DNA of 64,000 nucleotides. Origin: an uncultured Saprospiraceae bacterium. Lineage in GTDB: Bacteria; Bacteroidota; Bacteroidia; Chitinophagales; Saprospiraceae. The first letter of the stretch is position 1. The number at the start of each line of letters is the position of its first letter. Below are positions 1 through 7,017 of this stretch, piece by piece. The stretch is taken from the NCBI GenBank assembly GCA_937959275.1, contig CALGLU010000021.1:1-64000 (forward strand), written 5' to 3'. A program made the position numbers and the translations under genes. The notes beneath the pieces are model-generated. The model worked only from the letters and a program-made list of their open reading frames with translations, searched no databases and had not been told where the DNA came from.

Positions 1-31
1 TGCTTTTGGCGTATTTTGCACATGTACGTCG

Positions 32-79
32 TTACAGAACCGGCCTTGATAGCTAGGCTATCAGACCGAACCTGCGCCT
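32..79. repeat. Interspersed hairpin repeat, copy 1
   Basis: About 48 bp that recur in the same orientation at 1584-1633 with a handful of differences. The centre is a perfect stem, GATAGC paired with GCTATC across a 3-nt loop, and both copies have conserved shoulders (TTACAGAAC on the left, CGAACCTG on the right). The two copies bracket the kinase gene at 248-1360. Function unknown; it is probably a member of a genome-wide palindromic family. Confidence 0.6.
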
Positions 80-135
80 AGTTCATGCACAAACTACACT
101 CAAATTCAACAAGTCAATATATACTTGACAGAGCA

Positions 136-240
136 CTAGTCCTGTAAAATAGCTTCAAGCATTTCGGTCATCAGTGGTTTTCTCTTGAACAGATTAATGG
201 ACTGTAAGCTGCCATTCATGAATAAAGAATTGATGGAGTG
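136..240 (-). pseudogene. Remnant of a response-regulator receiver domain (C-terminal end)
   Basis: Between the stop of the kinase gene at 248 and position 136 the minus strand stays open for 34 codons and ends at TAG (138-136). The translation ends in INLFKRKPLMTEMLEAILQD, which resembles the last strand and helix of a CheY-like receiver: the conserved Lys-Pro pair is followed by a helix. It is one frame off the kinase, so it could be the frameshifted tail of a hybrid kinase or the end of a deleted partner regulator. An internal ATG at 219 would give a 27-residue peptide. The assignment is by eye from a short stretch and is uncertain. Confidence 0.35.
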
Positions 241-247
241 TTATTGT

Positions 248-1360
248 CTATGCCCTTAGAGTGAAATAAAATGAACTACCAAGATTATAAATCGAGGTCG
301 CCCAAATACTCCCTCCATGCAAGTCTACAATTTTTTTGGATTGTGCAAGACCAATGCCGGTGCCTTCATATTCATCTGAGTAATGTAATCTTTCGAATAA
401 TGTAAACATTCTATTCAAATTGATTTCTTTTATTCCGATACCATTATCGGTAATGATGAATTTCCAAAATCCAGTTTCTTTAGTACATTCAATGCTGATG
501 ACGGGGTCCAAATCTTTTTTCCTAAATTTTATCGCATTTGTGATTAGGTTTTTAAATAGGAGGGCCAATTCTGTTTTATAGCCCTGAACTGATGGTAGGG
601 CGTCAATCTCAAAGCTGCAATTGGAATCTTTGATTTCGTCAGTCAGCTGATCTAGAACTTCTTTGACTAGGTCGTTGATATTAATGAAAGTGCTTGTTTT
701 ATTTTGACCTAATTCAAAATAGTCCAGTAGATCATTAATCTGCGATTTCAATTTTTTAGTCGCATGTCGAATAAATGTAAGATACATTTTAGCATCTTCT
801 TCAATTAGATCATAGTATTTTTTTGATAAAAGGCTACTGAATTTGTCAATTGTCAGTAAGGGGCTTTCTATATCATTTGAGGCAAGAAGGGCGAATTGTC
901 TAAGTTCCTCGTTTTCTTGGAGTAGCTTTTTTCGAGTAGAGATATCTTGTACAGTACCAATCATTCTGATCACATCATGATTAGAATTTTTGAAACACTT
1001 ACCTCTAGAAATGACAGGTATGACGAAGCCATCATCTCGTTGTATCCTATTTTTAAAGTAGTAATCGATCCCATGTTCTAGCGAATGCTCCAAGTTTTTG
1101 ACATACTCTTCCTTGTCGTCAATATGCACATATTTTAGAGCTAAATCATAGGATGGTTCTTGGTCTGCTTGTAGCCCCAGTAATTCATACATCATGTCTG
1201 ACCATGTGACTTCAGCTGTTAAAATATCCCACTCCCAGCTACCGATTTTGGCGAGTCTTTGACTTTCGTTTAGTTTTTCAATTTGAGCCGTAAGTTGCAT
1301 TTTTAGTTGGACTAACTCGATCGCCTGCTTCTTATTGGTCAACTCAATATTTTTTTTCAT
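248..1360 (-). CDS. PAS-domain sensor histidine kinase with Asn in place of the phosphoacceptor His
   Basis: 370 residues, no signal peptide or membrane segment, so presumably cytoplasmic. Order: a short coiled coil (1-30), a PAS_3-type domain (about 35-145), a HisKA-like dimerisation helix pair (about 150-215), a HATPase domain (about 225-370). The ATPase boxes look intact: N box around N271-N275, DNGIG at 305-309, GTGIGL at 333-338. In the H box, where relatives read ASHDL, this protein reads ASNDI: residue 162 is Asn (AAT), one base from His (CAT). It should bind ATP but not autophosphorylate at the usual site. It may be a pseudokinase, or may act through a partner. A receiver-like remnant lies just downstream. 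Confidence 0.85.
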   Translation of the reverse strand: MKKNIELTNKKQAIELVQLKMQLTAQIEKLNESQRLAKIGSWEWDILTAEVTWSDMMYELLGLQADQEPSYDLALKYVHIDDKEEYVKNLEHSLEHGIDYYFKNRIQRDDGFVIPVISRGKCFKNSNHDVIRMIGTVQDISTRKKLLQENEELRQFALLASNDIESPLLTIDKFSSLLSKKYYDLIEEDAKMYLTFIRHATKKLKSQINDLLDYFELGQNKTSTFININDLVKEVLDQLTDEIKDSNCSFEIDALPSVQGYKTELALLFKNLITNAIKFRKKDLDPVISIECTKETGFWKFIITDNGIGIKEINLNRMFTLFERLHYSDEYEGTGIGLAQSKKIVDLHGGSIWATSIYNLGSSFYFTLRA

Positions 1361-1379
1361 AAGTAGTTTTATTCCAGAT

Positions 1380-1398
1380 TTTAATAGAGACTATTAAA
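1380..1398. promoter_or_regulatory. Perfect palindrome upstream of the PAS kinase
   Basis: TTTAATAG (1380-1387) and CTATTAAA (1391-1398) are exact reverse complements separated by 3 nt. The site is about 20 bp upstream of the kinase start at 1360 on the minus strand, so it could be an operator or a 5' leader hairpin. There is no further support. Confidence 0.3.
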
Positions 1399-1521
1399 GG
1401 TTTAGGCGTTATTGCTCAATGTTTAATCTAAAAGAGCCAACAATTTCGAATTCAGATGGAAAAGACGCCATGATCAGAAGTAGAACTAAATGCGAATTCT
1501 GAAAAGCAGAGAGCCAATTAT

Positions 1522-1692
1522 ACTAGTGCCTCAAGAACTAAATATACAGCCATATTAAATTGTTCTTTTCCGCCTTCTCTGCTTTACAGAACTGGCCTTG
1601 ATAGCTAAGGCTATCAAAGCGAACCTGTGCCTTGAGTAGACGAAAAATAACTGCTTTCATACAGCCATTTATTTAGTGCTTGAGACACTTGT
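1522..1692. mobile_element. MITE-like element with imperfect terminal inverted repeats, containing hairpin repeat copy 2
   Basis: The 1361-1852 gap holds no gene. Within it, 1522-1544 and 1670-1692 are inverted copies of one another with 3 differences in 23. Just inside each end is TACAGCCAT (1545-1553 and 1660-1668), here as a direct repeat. The interior holds the second copy of the hairpin repeat (1584-1633; stem GATAGC/GCTATC). No transposase is encoded, so mobility is inferred from structure only. Confidence 0.45.
1584..1633. repeat. Interspersed hairpin repeat, copy 2
   Basis: Second copy of the element at 32-79, same orientation. The stem is TTGATAGC paired with GCTATCAA across TAAG, longer and better paired than in copy 1. 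Differences between copies fall mostly outside the stem or in the loop. Confidence 0.6.
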
Positions 1693-1852
1693 TTAAAACA
1701 TTGACGAGATACGACAAATTATTGTATTACTATGCGGACTAGACGTGTTGATTTGAATTAAGAAGTTATCAGAGATTTTGGAATGTATAATAATACTAGA
1801 AAACTTTATTACTTTCCAATATTGAAAAGCACATTAGCTTAATCCATATTGA

Positions 1853-2929
1853 ATGAAACCAATGAAAAAATTACTCCTGTTGCTACTGTTGATCATTATT
1901 GTTCTTGTGCTTTATATACTGATTAAGCCTTCTCCAATTGATCCAGTCGCTTGGACACCGCCGACTAACGCAGGGTTTACTGGCCCGTTTGAAATGAACG
2001 AAAAACTGGATAGATTAGAGTTTTTAATTCGAGATGAATGTGAAGGATGCGAAGACCTTGCTTTTGATTCGACAGGGCTGTATGTGTATAGTGGGAATGT
2101 AGATGGTGATATTTTACAGATACACTTAGAATCAAGAGAAACAAAGGTTGTTGCGAATACAGGCGGACGCCCCTTAGGGATGATTTTTGATGCTGATGGC
2201 AAATTAATCATCGCCGATGCACGTAAAGGACTTTTAGAAGTTGATGTATCAATAGGAGATGTAAAATTGTTGACAGATTCTTATAATGGAGAACAACTAA
2301 AATTTGTTGATGATTTAGATATCGATTCGTCTGGTATCATTTATTTTTCTGATGCTTCATCAAAGTATGGTTATGATGAAGTCATTGCTGATTTAATGGA
2401 GAGACGGCCTCATGGTGCATTATATGCATACAATCCAGCTAATCAACAGACGACCTTATTATTAGATGACTTATACTTCGCCAATGGCGTCGCCATTTCA
2501 GCGAAGGAGGATTTTTTATTTATCAATGAAACGGGTAATTATAGCATATCAAAATATTGGCTCAAAGGCCCTAAAAAAGGAACTCGTGAATTTGTGAATG
2601 ATAACTTACCAGGATTTCCAGATAACATCACACAAGGTGCATCGGGAACATTTTGGTTAACGCTTGTTTCTCCCCGCCAGCAATCTTTGGATGATATTAT
2701 GCCAAACACAACTCTAAGAAACCTTGTGATGAAGTTGCCTAAATCGATGCATCCCGCGCCGACACATTATGCCTGTGTAGTTGGCTTAGATGATAATGGG
2801 AATGTGACTCATAATTTCCAAAGTTCTCATCCCAAGTTTGTCGAAATAACGAGTGTTACGGAGCACAATGGTAAGCTGTATTTTGGTTCTTTGGTTGATA
2901 CAGGTATTGGTGTTATGGATATTTATTAA
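1853..2929 (+). CDS. Membrane-anchored SMP-30/strictosidine synthase-like beta-propeller protein
   Basis: 358 residues. An N-terminal hydrophobic segment (about 4-24), with no cleavage site or lipobox, anchors an extracytoplasmic domain. The rest resembles the SMP-30/gluconolactonase/strictosidine-synthase propeller, especially the animal APMAP group: RPLGMIFDADGKLIIADA, then FVDDLDIDSSGIIYFSDASS, then FANGVA and GFPDNI, the positions where these propellers bind metal. Such proteins are lactonases or arylesterases, but the substrate here cannot be read from sequence. Start: ATG 1853 or the ATG three codons later; no ribosome-binding site is visible, as usual in this phylum. It is monocistronic, between two repeat-bearing gaps. 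Confidence 0.8.
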   Translation: MKPMKKLLLLLLLIIIVLVLYILIKPSPIDPVAWTPPTNAGFTGPFEMNEKLDRLEFLIRDECEGCEDLAFDSTGLYVYSGNVDGDILQIHLESRETKVVANTGGRPLGMIFDADGKLIIADARKGLLEVDVSIGDVKLLTDSYNGEQLKFVDDLDIDSSGIIYFSDASSKYGYDEVIADLMERRPHGALYAYNPANQQTTLLLDDLYFANGVAISAKEDFLFINETGNYSISKYWLKGPKKGTREFVNDNLPGFPDNITQGASGTFWLTLVSPRQQSLDDIMPNTTLRNLVMKLPKSMHPAPTHYACVVGLDDNGNVTHNFQSSHPKFVEITSVTEHNGKLYFGSLVDTGIGVMDIY

Positions 2930-2994
2930 GGCCTCCAAGGAGTCATGAAGTCATGCAGATTATGATTTAACATGGTATTCCTCCAATGGGCCAC

Positions 2995-3197
2995 GACCCA
3001 ATGTCGTTTAGTTAGTGGCATATGAATTAATTTAATAACACAGTTTAATCTATTGAAACATTAATTTGTCACGATTTTTACAAAAAATCCCGCCAAATTA
3101 GCCTCTTTTCATACAATAATGCACGGCACTTTGTGCCGTGCAACCAATATTTGACACCTATGGTGTCATGATATCCTTAACTAAATGACATTGGGTT
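2995..3197. mobile_element. 203-bp MITE-like element with 20-bp inverted ends and nested hairpins
   Basis: Lies in the otherwise empty gap 2930-3359. The ends 2995-3014 and 3178-3197 are inverted repeats matching at 18 of 20 positions. Inside are a 40-bp block (3061-3100) that recurs at 14991-15030, a perfect 9-bp hairpin (GCACGGCAC at 3121-3129 with GTGCCGTGC at 3133-3141, TTT loop) and a perfect 7-bp hairpin (TGACACC 3152-3158 with GGTGTCA 3162-3168). No open frame is present. The architecture suggests a non-autonomous element or a structured-RNA repeat. Confidence 0.6.
3061..3100. repeat. 40-bp dispersed block, copy A
   Basis: Matches 14991-15030 at 37 of 40 positions, starting TTAATTTGTCA and ending CCCGCCAAATTA in both. 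In both copies a perfect 9-bp hairpin begins about 20 bp downstream, but the two hairpins have unrelated sequence. The pairing is therefore conserved rather than the bases. Confidence 0.75.
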
Positions 3198-3332
3198 TTA
3201 ACCACTTGAAAATCATAAAAGTTTGGAAAGTTATTGGTTAAATCTATTTGATCAGTAATTGTGACACAGCCTGCAAGTTCGGAATGACGGACATCCAAAG
3301 CTGTACTCTGATATTAATCCCCTTAAATAAAC

Positions 3333-3340
3333 TATCTTTG
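3333..3340 (+). promoter_or_regulatory. Candidate Bacteroidota -7 box upstream of pdxA
   Basis: TATCTTTG matches the TAnnTTTG -7 consensus of the phylum and lies 19 bp before the pdxA ATG. No convincing -33 TTTG is seen upstream, so this is only a candidate. Confidence 0.35.
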
Positions 3341-3359
3341 AGGGTCGAAAAAATGAATT

Positions 3360-4406
3360 ATGAGAATCGGAATTACATCTGGAGATATAAATGGAATAGG
3401 ACCTGAAGTCATCTTAAAAGCCTTAACGAATAACTCGGTCTTACACGAACACAGCGTATTAATATATGGCTCAGGGAAAGTTATGGCTTACCACAAGAAT
3501 ATTGTCAAAAATATTGACCTGCAATTTTCAAATGTGTCAGGAGCGGAGCATGCTGGTAATAATAAAATTAGTGTTGTGAATTGTTGGACTGATGACATCC
3601 AAATATCATTGGGCAGCCCTGAGAAAGAAGCTGGACAGTTTGCCCATGTCGCTCTTGATCGTGCAGTAAATGATATGAAGAACGGCCTGATCGATGTCAT
3701 GGTCACAGCTCCAATTAATAAGAGTACGATGGACTCGATGTCCTTCCCTTATGCTGGACACACAGAGTATTTGACTTCATCATTTGGTGCGACTTCAAGT
3801 CTCATGACAATGGTAGCTGACGATTTACGAATCGCTGTTGTGACCAATCATGAGCCTATATCAAACCTATCTTCTTTGTTTTCGAAAGAATTGTTGATGA
3901 AGAAAATCAATATATTCTATCATTCTCTAAAAACTGATTTTGGTAAGGATAAACCACGGATTGCTATTATGGGAATGAACCCACATGCTAGTGATGGTGG
4001 CAAAATAGGTACAGAAGAAACCGAGATCATTATCCCTGTGATTGAAGAATTAAAGAATAAAGGCGTGCTGACCTATGGCCCTTATTCTGCTGATGGCTTT
4101 TTTGGTGCACACATGTACAGAAAGTTTGATGGAGTCTTGGCTATGTACCATGATCAAGGCCTAATCCCTTTTAAGACTTTAGCCTTTGGGAATGGTGTTA
4201 ACTATACCGCAGGGTTAAAATATGTAAGAACATCCCCAGATCACGGGACTGGTTATGACATTGCTGGAGAAAATAAAGCTGACGAGAGTTCAATGCGGAA
4301 TGCCATTTTTGCAGCGATTGATATCTACCGAAATCGTGAAGACGAAAAAGAAATGAAAGCAAACCCTTTGGTTAAAAAGGTGAAATTTCATTCAGAACGA
4401 TCTTAA
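3360..4406 (+). CDS. pdxA: 4-hydroxythreonine-4-phosphate dehydrogenase
   Basis: 348 residues, normal length for PdxA, the cytoplasmic NAD-dependent, metal-requiring enzyme that oxidises 4-phosphohydroxy-L-threonine in pyridoxal phosphate synthesis. It starts with the family signature MRIGITSGDINGIGPEV. The three histidines expected to bind metal are H164 (TNHEP), H209 (NPHAS) and H264 (MYHDQG), with the same 45- and 55-residue spacing as E. coli His166/211/266. SPDHGTGYDIAG follows near residue 295. Start ATG 3360. It has no pdxJ neighbour. A candidate -7 box is at 3333, and the MITE-like element at 2995-3197 sits in its upstream region. It faces the convergent UbiB-type gene. Confidence 0.97.
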   Translation: MRIGITSGDINGIGPEVILKALTNNSVLHEHSVLIYGSGKVMAYHKNIVKNIDLQFSNVSGAEHAGNNKISVVNCWTDDIQISLGSPEKEAGQFAHVALDRAVNDMKNGLIDVMVTAPINKSTMDSMSFPYAGHTEYLTSSFGATSSLMTMVADDLRIAVVTNHEPISNLSSLFSKELLMKKINIFYHSLKTDFGKDKPRIAIMGMNPHASDGGKIGTEETEIIIPVIEELKNKGVLTYGPYSADGFFGAHMYRKFDGVLAMYHDQGLIPFKTLAFGNGVNYTAGLKYVRTSPDHGTGYDIAGENKADESSMRNAIFAAIDIYRNREDEKEMKANPLVKKVKFHSERS

Positions 4407-4420
4407 TAGGCATAAAAAAA

Positions 4421-4520
4421 GCCAAAGCCTTCAGAAAGAGTCTCGAGTAGGAAAAAAATGTTTAGGTCTATTATCTCCTATCAGATTGGTTTATTGATAA
4501 CTAATTCCGAAAGCTTTAGC
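4421..4520. other. Possible long stem in the convergent gap after pdxA
   Basis: 4421-4436 (starting GCCAAAGCC) and 4505-4520 (ending GCTTTAGC) pair at 13 of 16 positions across a loop of about 68 nt. The rest of the gap, 4530-4640, is very AT-rich. It may be a shared transcription-end structure, but no U-tract follows directly. Confidence 0.2.
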
Positions 4521-4655
4521 AACTATATAAGCTGTTAGGCTTGGCACAAATATATATATACTTTTTCATATATAAAATATTTTTACCTATAACTCTCTAT
4601 AAAACAGTACGATTATATATAAAAAACGTCTGTTATATTGCCTTTTAAGACAATT

Positions 4656-5957
4656 TTAATGGGGATAACTCACTTTTATCTCTGCTCCAAGCACATTCAT
4701 CAGCTGATATAAGCCAAAAAACGTACGATTTAGATAGATAAAATGCTCACTTCCTCTATTCACACGATACGATGAAACGAGTGTCTCTTTCGCTATCTTC
4801 TCTCCAGCAGTGCTGATCTCATCAAAAAAGCTTTGATCTGAAAAATCCCAGCTGTCTGCATAGTAGGGTTTGAGCAGTAAGCTCAGCATATCTTTAAATA
4901 AGTCATAGTAATAAGCCTTTTCATCTGGCGCATCATCCTTTTTTAAAATCTCTAAAGTATAAAGTAGTGATTCGAACTCTTGATCCTTTTCTAATACCCC
5001 AGGTTTTGTCAACTCAATAAAGGGTTTGATGAAATCTTCGGGAATTTCTTTGACACACCCAAAATCCAAAATACAAACATCATCATCTTTACCGGTGATT
5101 AAAATATTACCAGGATGTGGATCTGCATGGACTTTTTGCAAAGTGTATACTTGATACATAAACAAGTCCCAAATCTTTTGACCGACATTATTTCTTCTTT
5201 TTTGAGAAATCTGACTTGCCGCAAACTCTGGCAGATGGAGACCATCAATCCAATCCATTGTAATGATGCGATCACTTGATAAGTCAGGATAGTATTTTGG
5301 AAAAGAATAGCCGGGCAAATGCGCACACGCCGACGTCATGATTTGGCTGTTCTTTAGTTCAAGGATATAGTCGGTCTCTTCGATTAATTTGTCTTTGACT
5401 TCTAAAAAATATTTATCTGCATCTTCTCCACTTAAGCGCAGTATTTTATAGGCGATTGGTCTAATCACAGCAAGATCTGAATCAATCGAGTCTGCCACTC
5501 CTGGATATTGAATCTTGACTGCAAGTGTTTTGCCATCCAGTGTTGCTTTATGTACCTGACCGATACTAGCAGCAAATGATGCTGTATAGTCAAAGGAGTC
5601 AAATATGTCTTCGGGGTTTTTCCCTAAATATTTTCTGAATGTCTTTTTAACAAGTGGTGCAGATAGTGGTGGTACTGAAAACTGAGCTAGAGAAAATTGA
5701 TCTGCATAGGCCTTTGGTAGCAAGCTCTTCTCCATGCTTAACATCTGAGCAACCTTTAATCCGCCGCCTTTTAATTCTAATAAGCTATCCATGATATCAG
5801 AGGCGTTTTGCTCATCTAATTTGTCCTTATCCGGATCAGCTTGCAACAACTTAGAGCCATAATATCCAGCATAGTTTTTACCAACTTTTAAGCCTGTCTT
5901 GAATAGTTTACCCGCTCTTTTTAATTTTCCAGTAGGTATTTCTTTGCTTGTTTTCAT
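4656..5957 (-). CDS. ABC1/AarF/UbiB (COQ8)-family atypical kinase
   Basis: 433 residues. UbiB-family proteins are atypical kinases or ATPases; UbiB itself and mitochondrial COQ8 support quinone synthesis, others act in lipid metabolism. Visible motifs: the KxGQ region, here K68-V-A-Q71 (Ala for the usual Gly), an Ala-rich loop at 129-135 (AASIGQV), the conserved Lys in VKIQ (148), the catalytic segment HADPHPGN (277-284) and the metal-binding DFG (298-300). There is no obvious C-terminal membrane helix, unlike E. coli UbiB. The ATG follows directly on the stop codon of the upstream TetR-fold gene (zero spacing), so the two are surely co-translated. The substrate is unknown, but a quinone or lipid role is plausible. 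Confidence 0.9.
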   Translation of the reverse strand: MKTSKEIPTGKLKRAGKLFKTGLKVGKNYAGYYGSKLLQADPDKDKLDEQNASDIMDSLLELKGGGLKVAQMLSMEKSLLPKAYADQFSLAQFSVPPLSAPLVKKTFRKYLGKNPEDIFDSFDYTASFAASIGQVHKATLDGKTLAVKIQYPGVADSIDSDLAVIRPIAYKILRLSGEDADKYFLEVKDKLIEETDYILELKNSQIMTSACAHLPGYSFPKYYPDLSSDRIITMDWIDGLHLPEFAASQISQKRRNNVGQKIWDLFMYQVYTLQKVHADPHPGNILITGKDDDVCILDFGCVKEIPEDFIKPFIELTKPGVLEKDQEFESLLYTLEILKKDDAPDEKAYYYDLFKDMLSLLLKPYYADSWDFSDQSFFDEISTAGEKIAKETLVSSYRVNRGSEHFIYLNRTFFGLYQLMNVLGAEIKVSYPH

Positions 5958-6617
5958 TTAGTGTTTTTGAAAGCGCTCTTGCCAGATAAATTTTCCAAAA
6001 TCAAGAAGGCTTTTAACTGGGGTGATATCGATCAATTCAGTTAAGGCTTTAACTGCCTTTTCTATGGCGATGTCTGTTTTTTCAAAATCAGTAGAGACAT
6101 CACGGCTCCAGAAATCCAATAAAAAGAGCAACTGTGCATAGACCGCTTCAGATTGAATGTTTCCTCCGATTTCATTCACTTTGTCGCTGTATTGACTTGC
6201 TGGGAGCTGGGCATGAGGAAAGGCTTCTTTGACAAATTCTATAAAAGGAATTTTCAGTTTTTTAAGAACAGGCAGCATGTGGACTTTGCCGTGGTGTTGA
6301 ATACTCTCTTTACAGAATGCTTCATTGAGAGCACAATTTTCAAAAAAGGTAAAATACACTGAAAGCAATTTATCTCTTGATGAAAAGCCTGTATAATTTG
6401 CATCTGATTTCACAGTCGATAAAGCTGCGACCATTAAGGCAAGCCAAACTTCCTTCTCTGCATCTTCAACAGAACCAAGTAAGTCCTTAAATTGAATAAC
6501 TGTGATCTTGTTTTCAGTACAGAATGTATCTATCGTGAAGTCTAGCCCTTCTTGCTCAACATAGCTGACAAACAGATCGAGTAGCTGCTCTTTTGAATAC
6601 TTTTTGCGTCTTGCCAC
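5958..6617 (-). CDS. TetR-fold protein co-translated with the UbiB-family kinase
   Basis: 219 residues. The N-terminal 50 resemble a TetR/AcrR helix-turn-helix (KKYSKEQLLDLFVSYV, then TIDTFCTENKITVIQFKDLLGS); the rest is an all-helical ligand-binding-like domain. The annotation by fold would be transcriptional regulator. However, its TAA is immediately followed by the ATG of the COQ8/UbiB-like gene, and in mitochondria COQ8 works with COQ9, a TetR-fold protein that binds lipid instead of DNA. It may therefore be a lipid-binding partner and not a repressor. If it does regulate, the divergent gap 6618-7017 is the likely target. Confidence 0.7.
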   Translation of the reverse strand: MARRKKYSKEQLLDLFVSYVEQEGLDFTIDTFCTENKITVIQFKDLLGSVEDAEKEVWLALMVAALSTVKSDANYTGFSSRDKLLSVYFTFFENCALNEAFCKESIQHHGKVHMLPVLKKLKIPFIEFVKEAFPHAQLPASQYSDKVNEIGGNIQSEAVYAQLLFLLDFWSRDVSTDFEKTDIAIEKAVKALTELIDITPVKSLLDFGKFIWQERFQKH

Positions 6618-6733
6618 AGCACATAATTAGTTTCCTATGAAACGTATAGATCTAGCTGATAGTTTTACTTAAAGTGATTTATTGTTTTATCAATTTGGAA
6701 TTGCATAGCATTATAGATGCGATAGACAAATAT

Positions 6734-6794
6734 CCTCCTTTGGAGCGAGATTAAGCTCCGAAGACCCTCGTGAGTTCTTGAGACTCTGCGGAGG
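6734..6794. other. Structured three-stem element in a divergent gap
   Basis: The 6618-7017 gap contains no gene. In it, CCTCC (6734-6738) pairs with GGAGG (6790-6794) and encloses two hairpins: TTTGGAGC (6739-6746) with GCTCCGAA (6755-6762), and GAGT (6772-6775) with ACTC (6783-6786). This three-way-junction shape could be a repeat or an RNA leader for the gene at 7018. No homologue is recognised. Confidence 0.3.
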
Positions 6795-6959
6795 GGTGGA
6801 AATCAAATTCAAGTGAATATGCCCATTCCATCATTAGACCATGGACTATCGATTAGATTATAATCTGGTGCGACTTTTAGTAAAATTCATTTACAAAGTG
6901 ATTTGTTGTTAAAGAAATTATGACAATTTTATTTACGATGACCATTACATTGAAAATGG

Positions 6960-6983
6960 ACATATGGTTTACACATATGGTTT
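6960..6983. promoter_or_regulatory. Tandem operator-like repeats upstream of the DUF1080 gene
   Basis: ACATATGGTTT occurs at 6960-6970 and again at 6973-6983, each with a palindromic CATATG core, 35 bp before the ATG at 7018. The spacing suggests two adjacent binding sites. No regulator is known. Confidence 0.3.
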
Positions 6984-7017
6984 TAGGATATTTCACTATT
7001 TTTAATAAAAATCGCAA

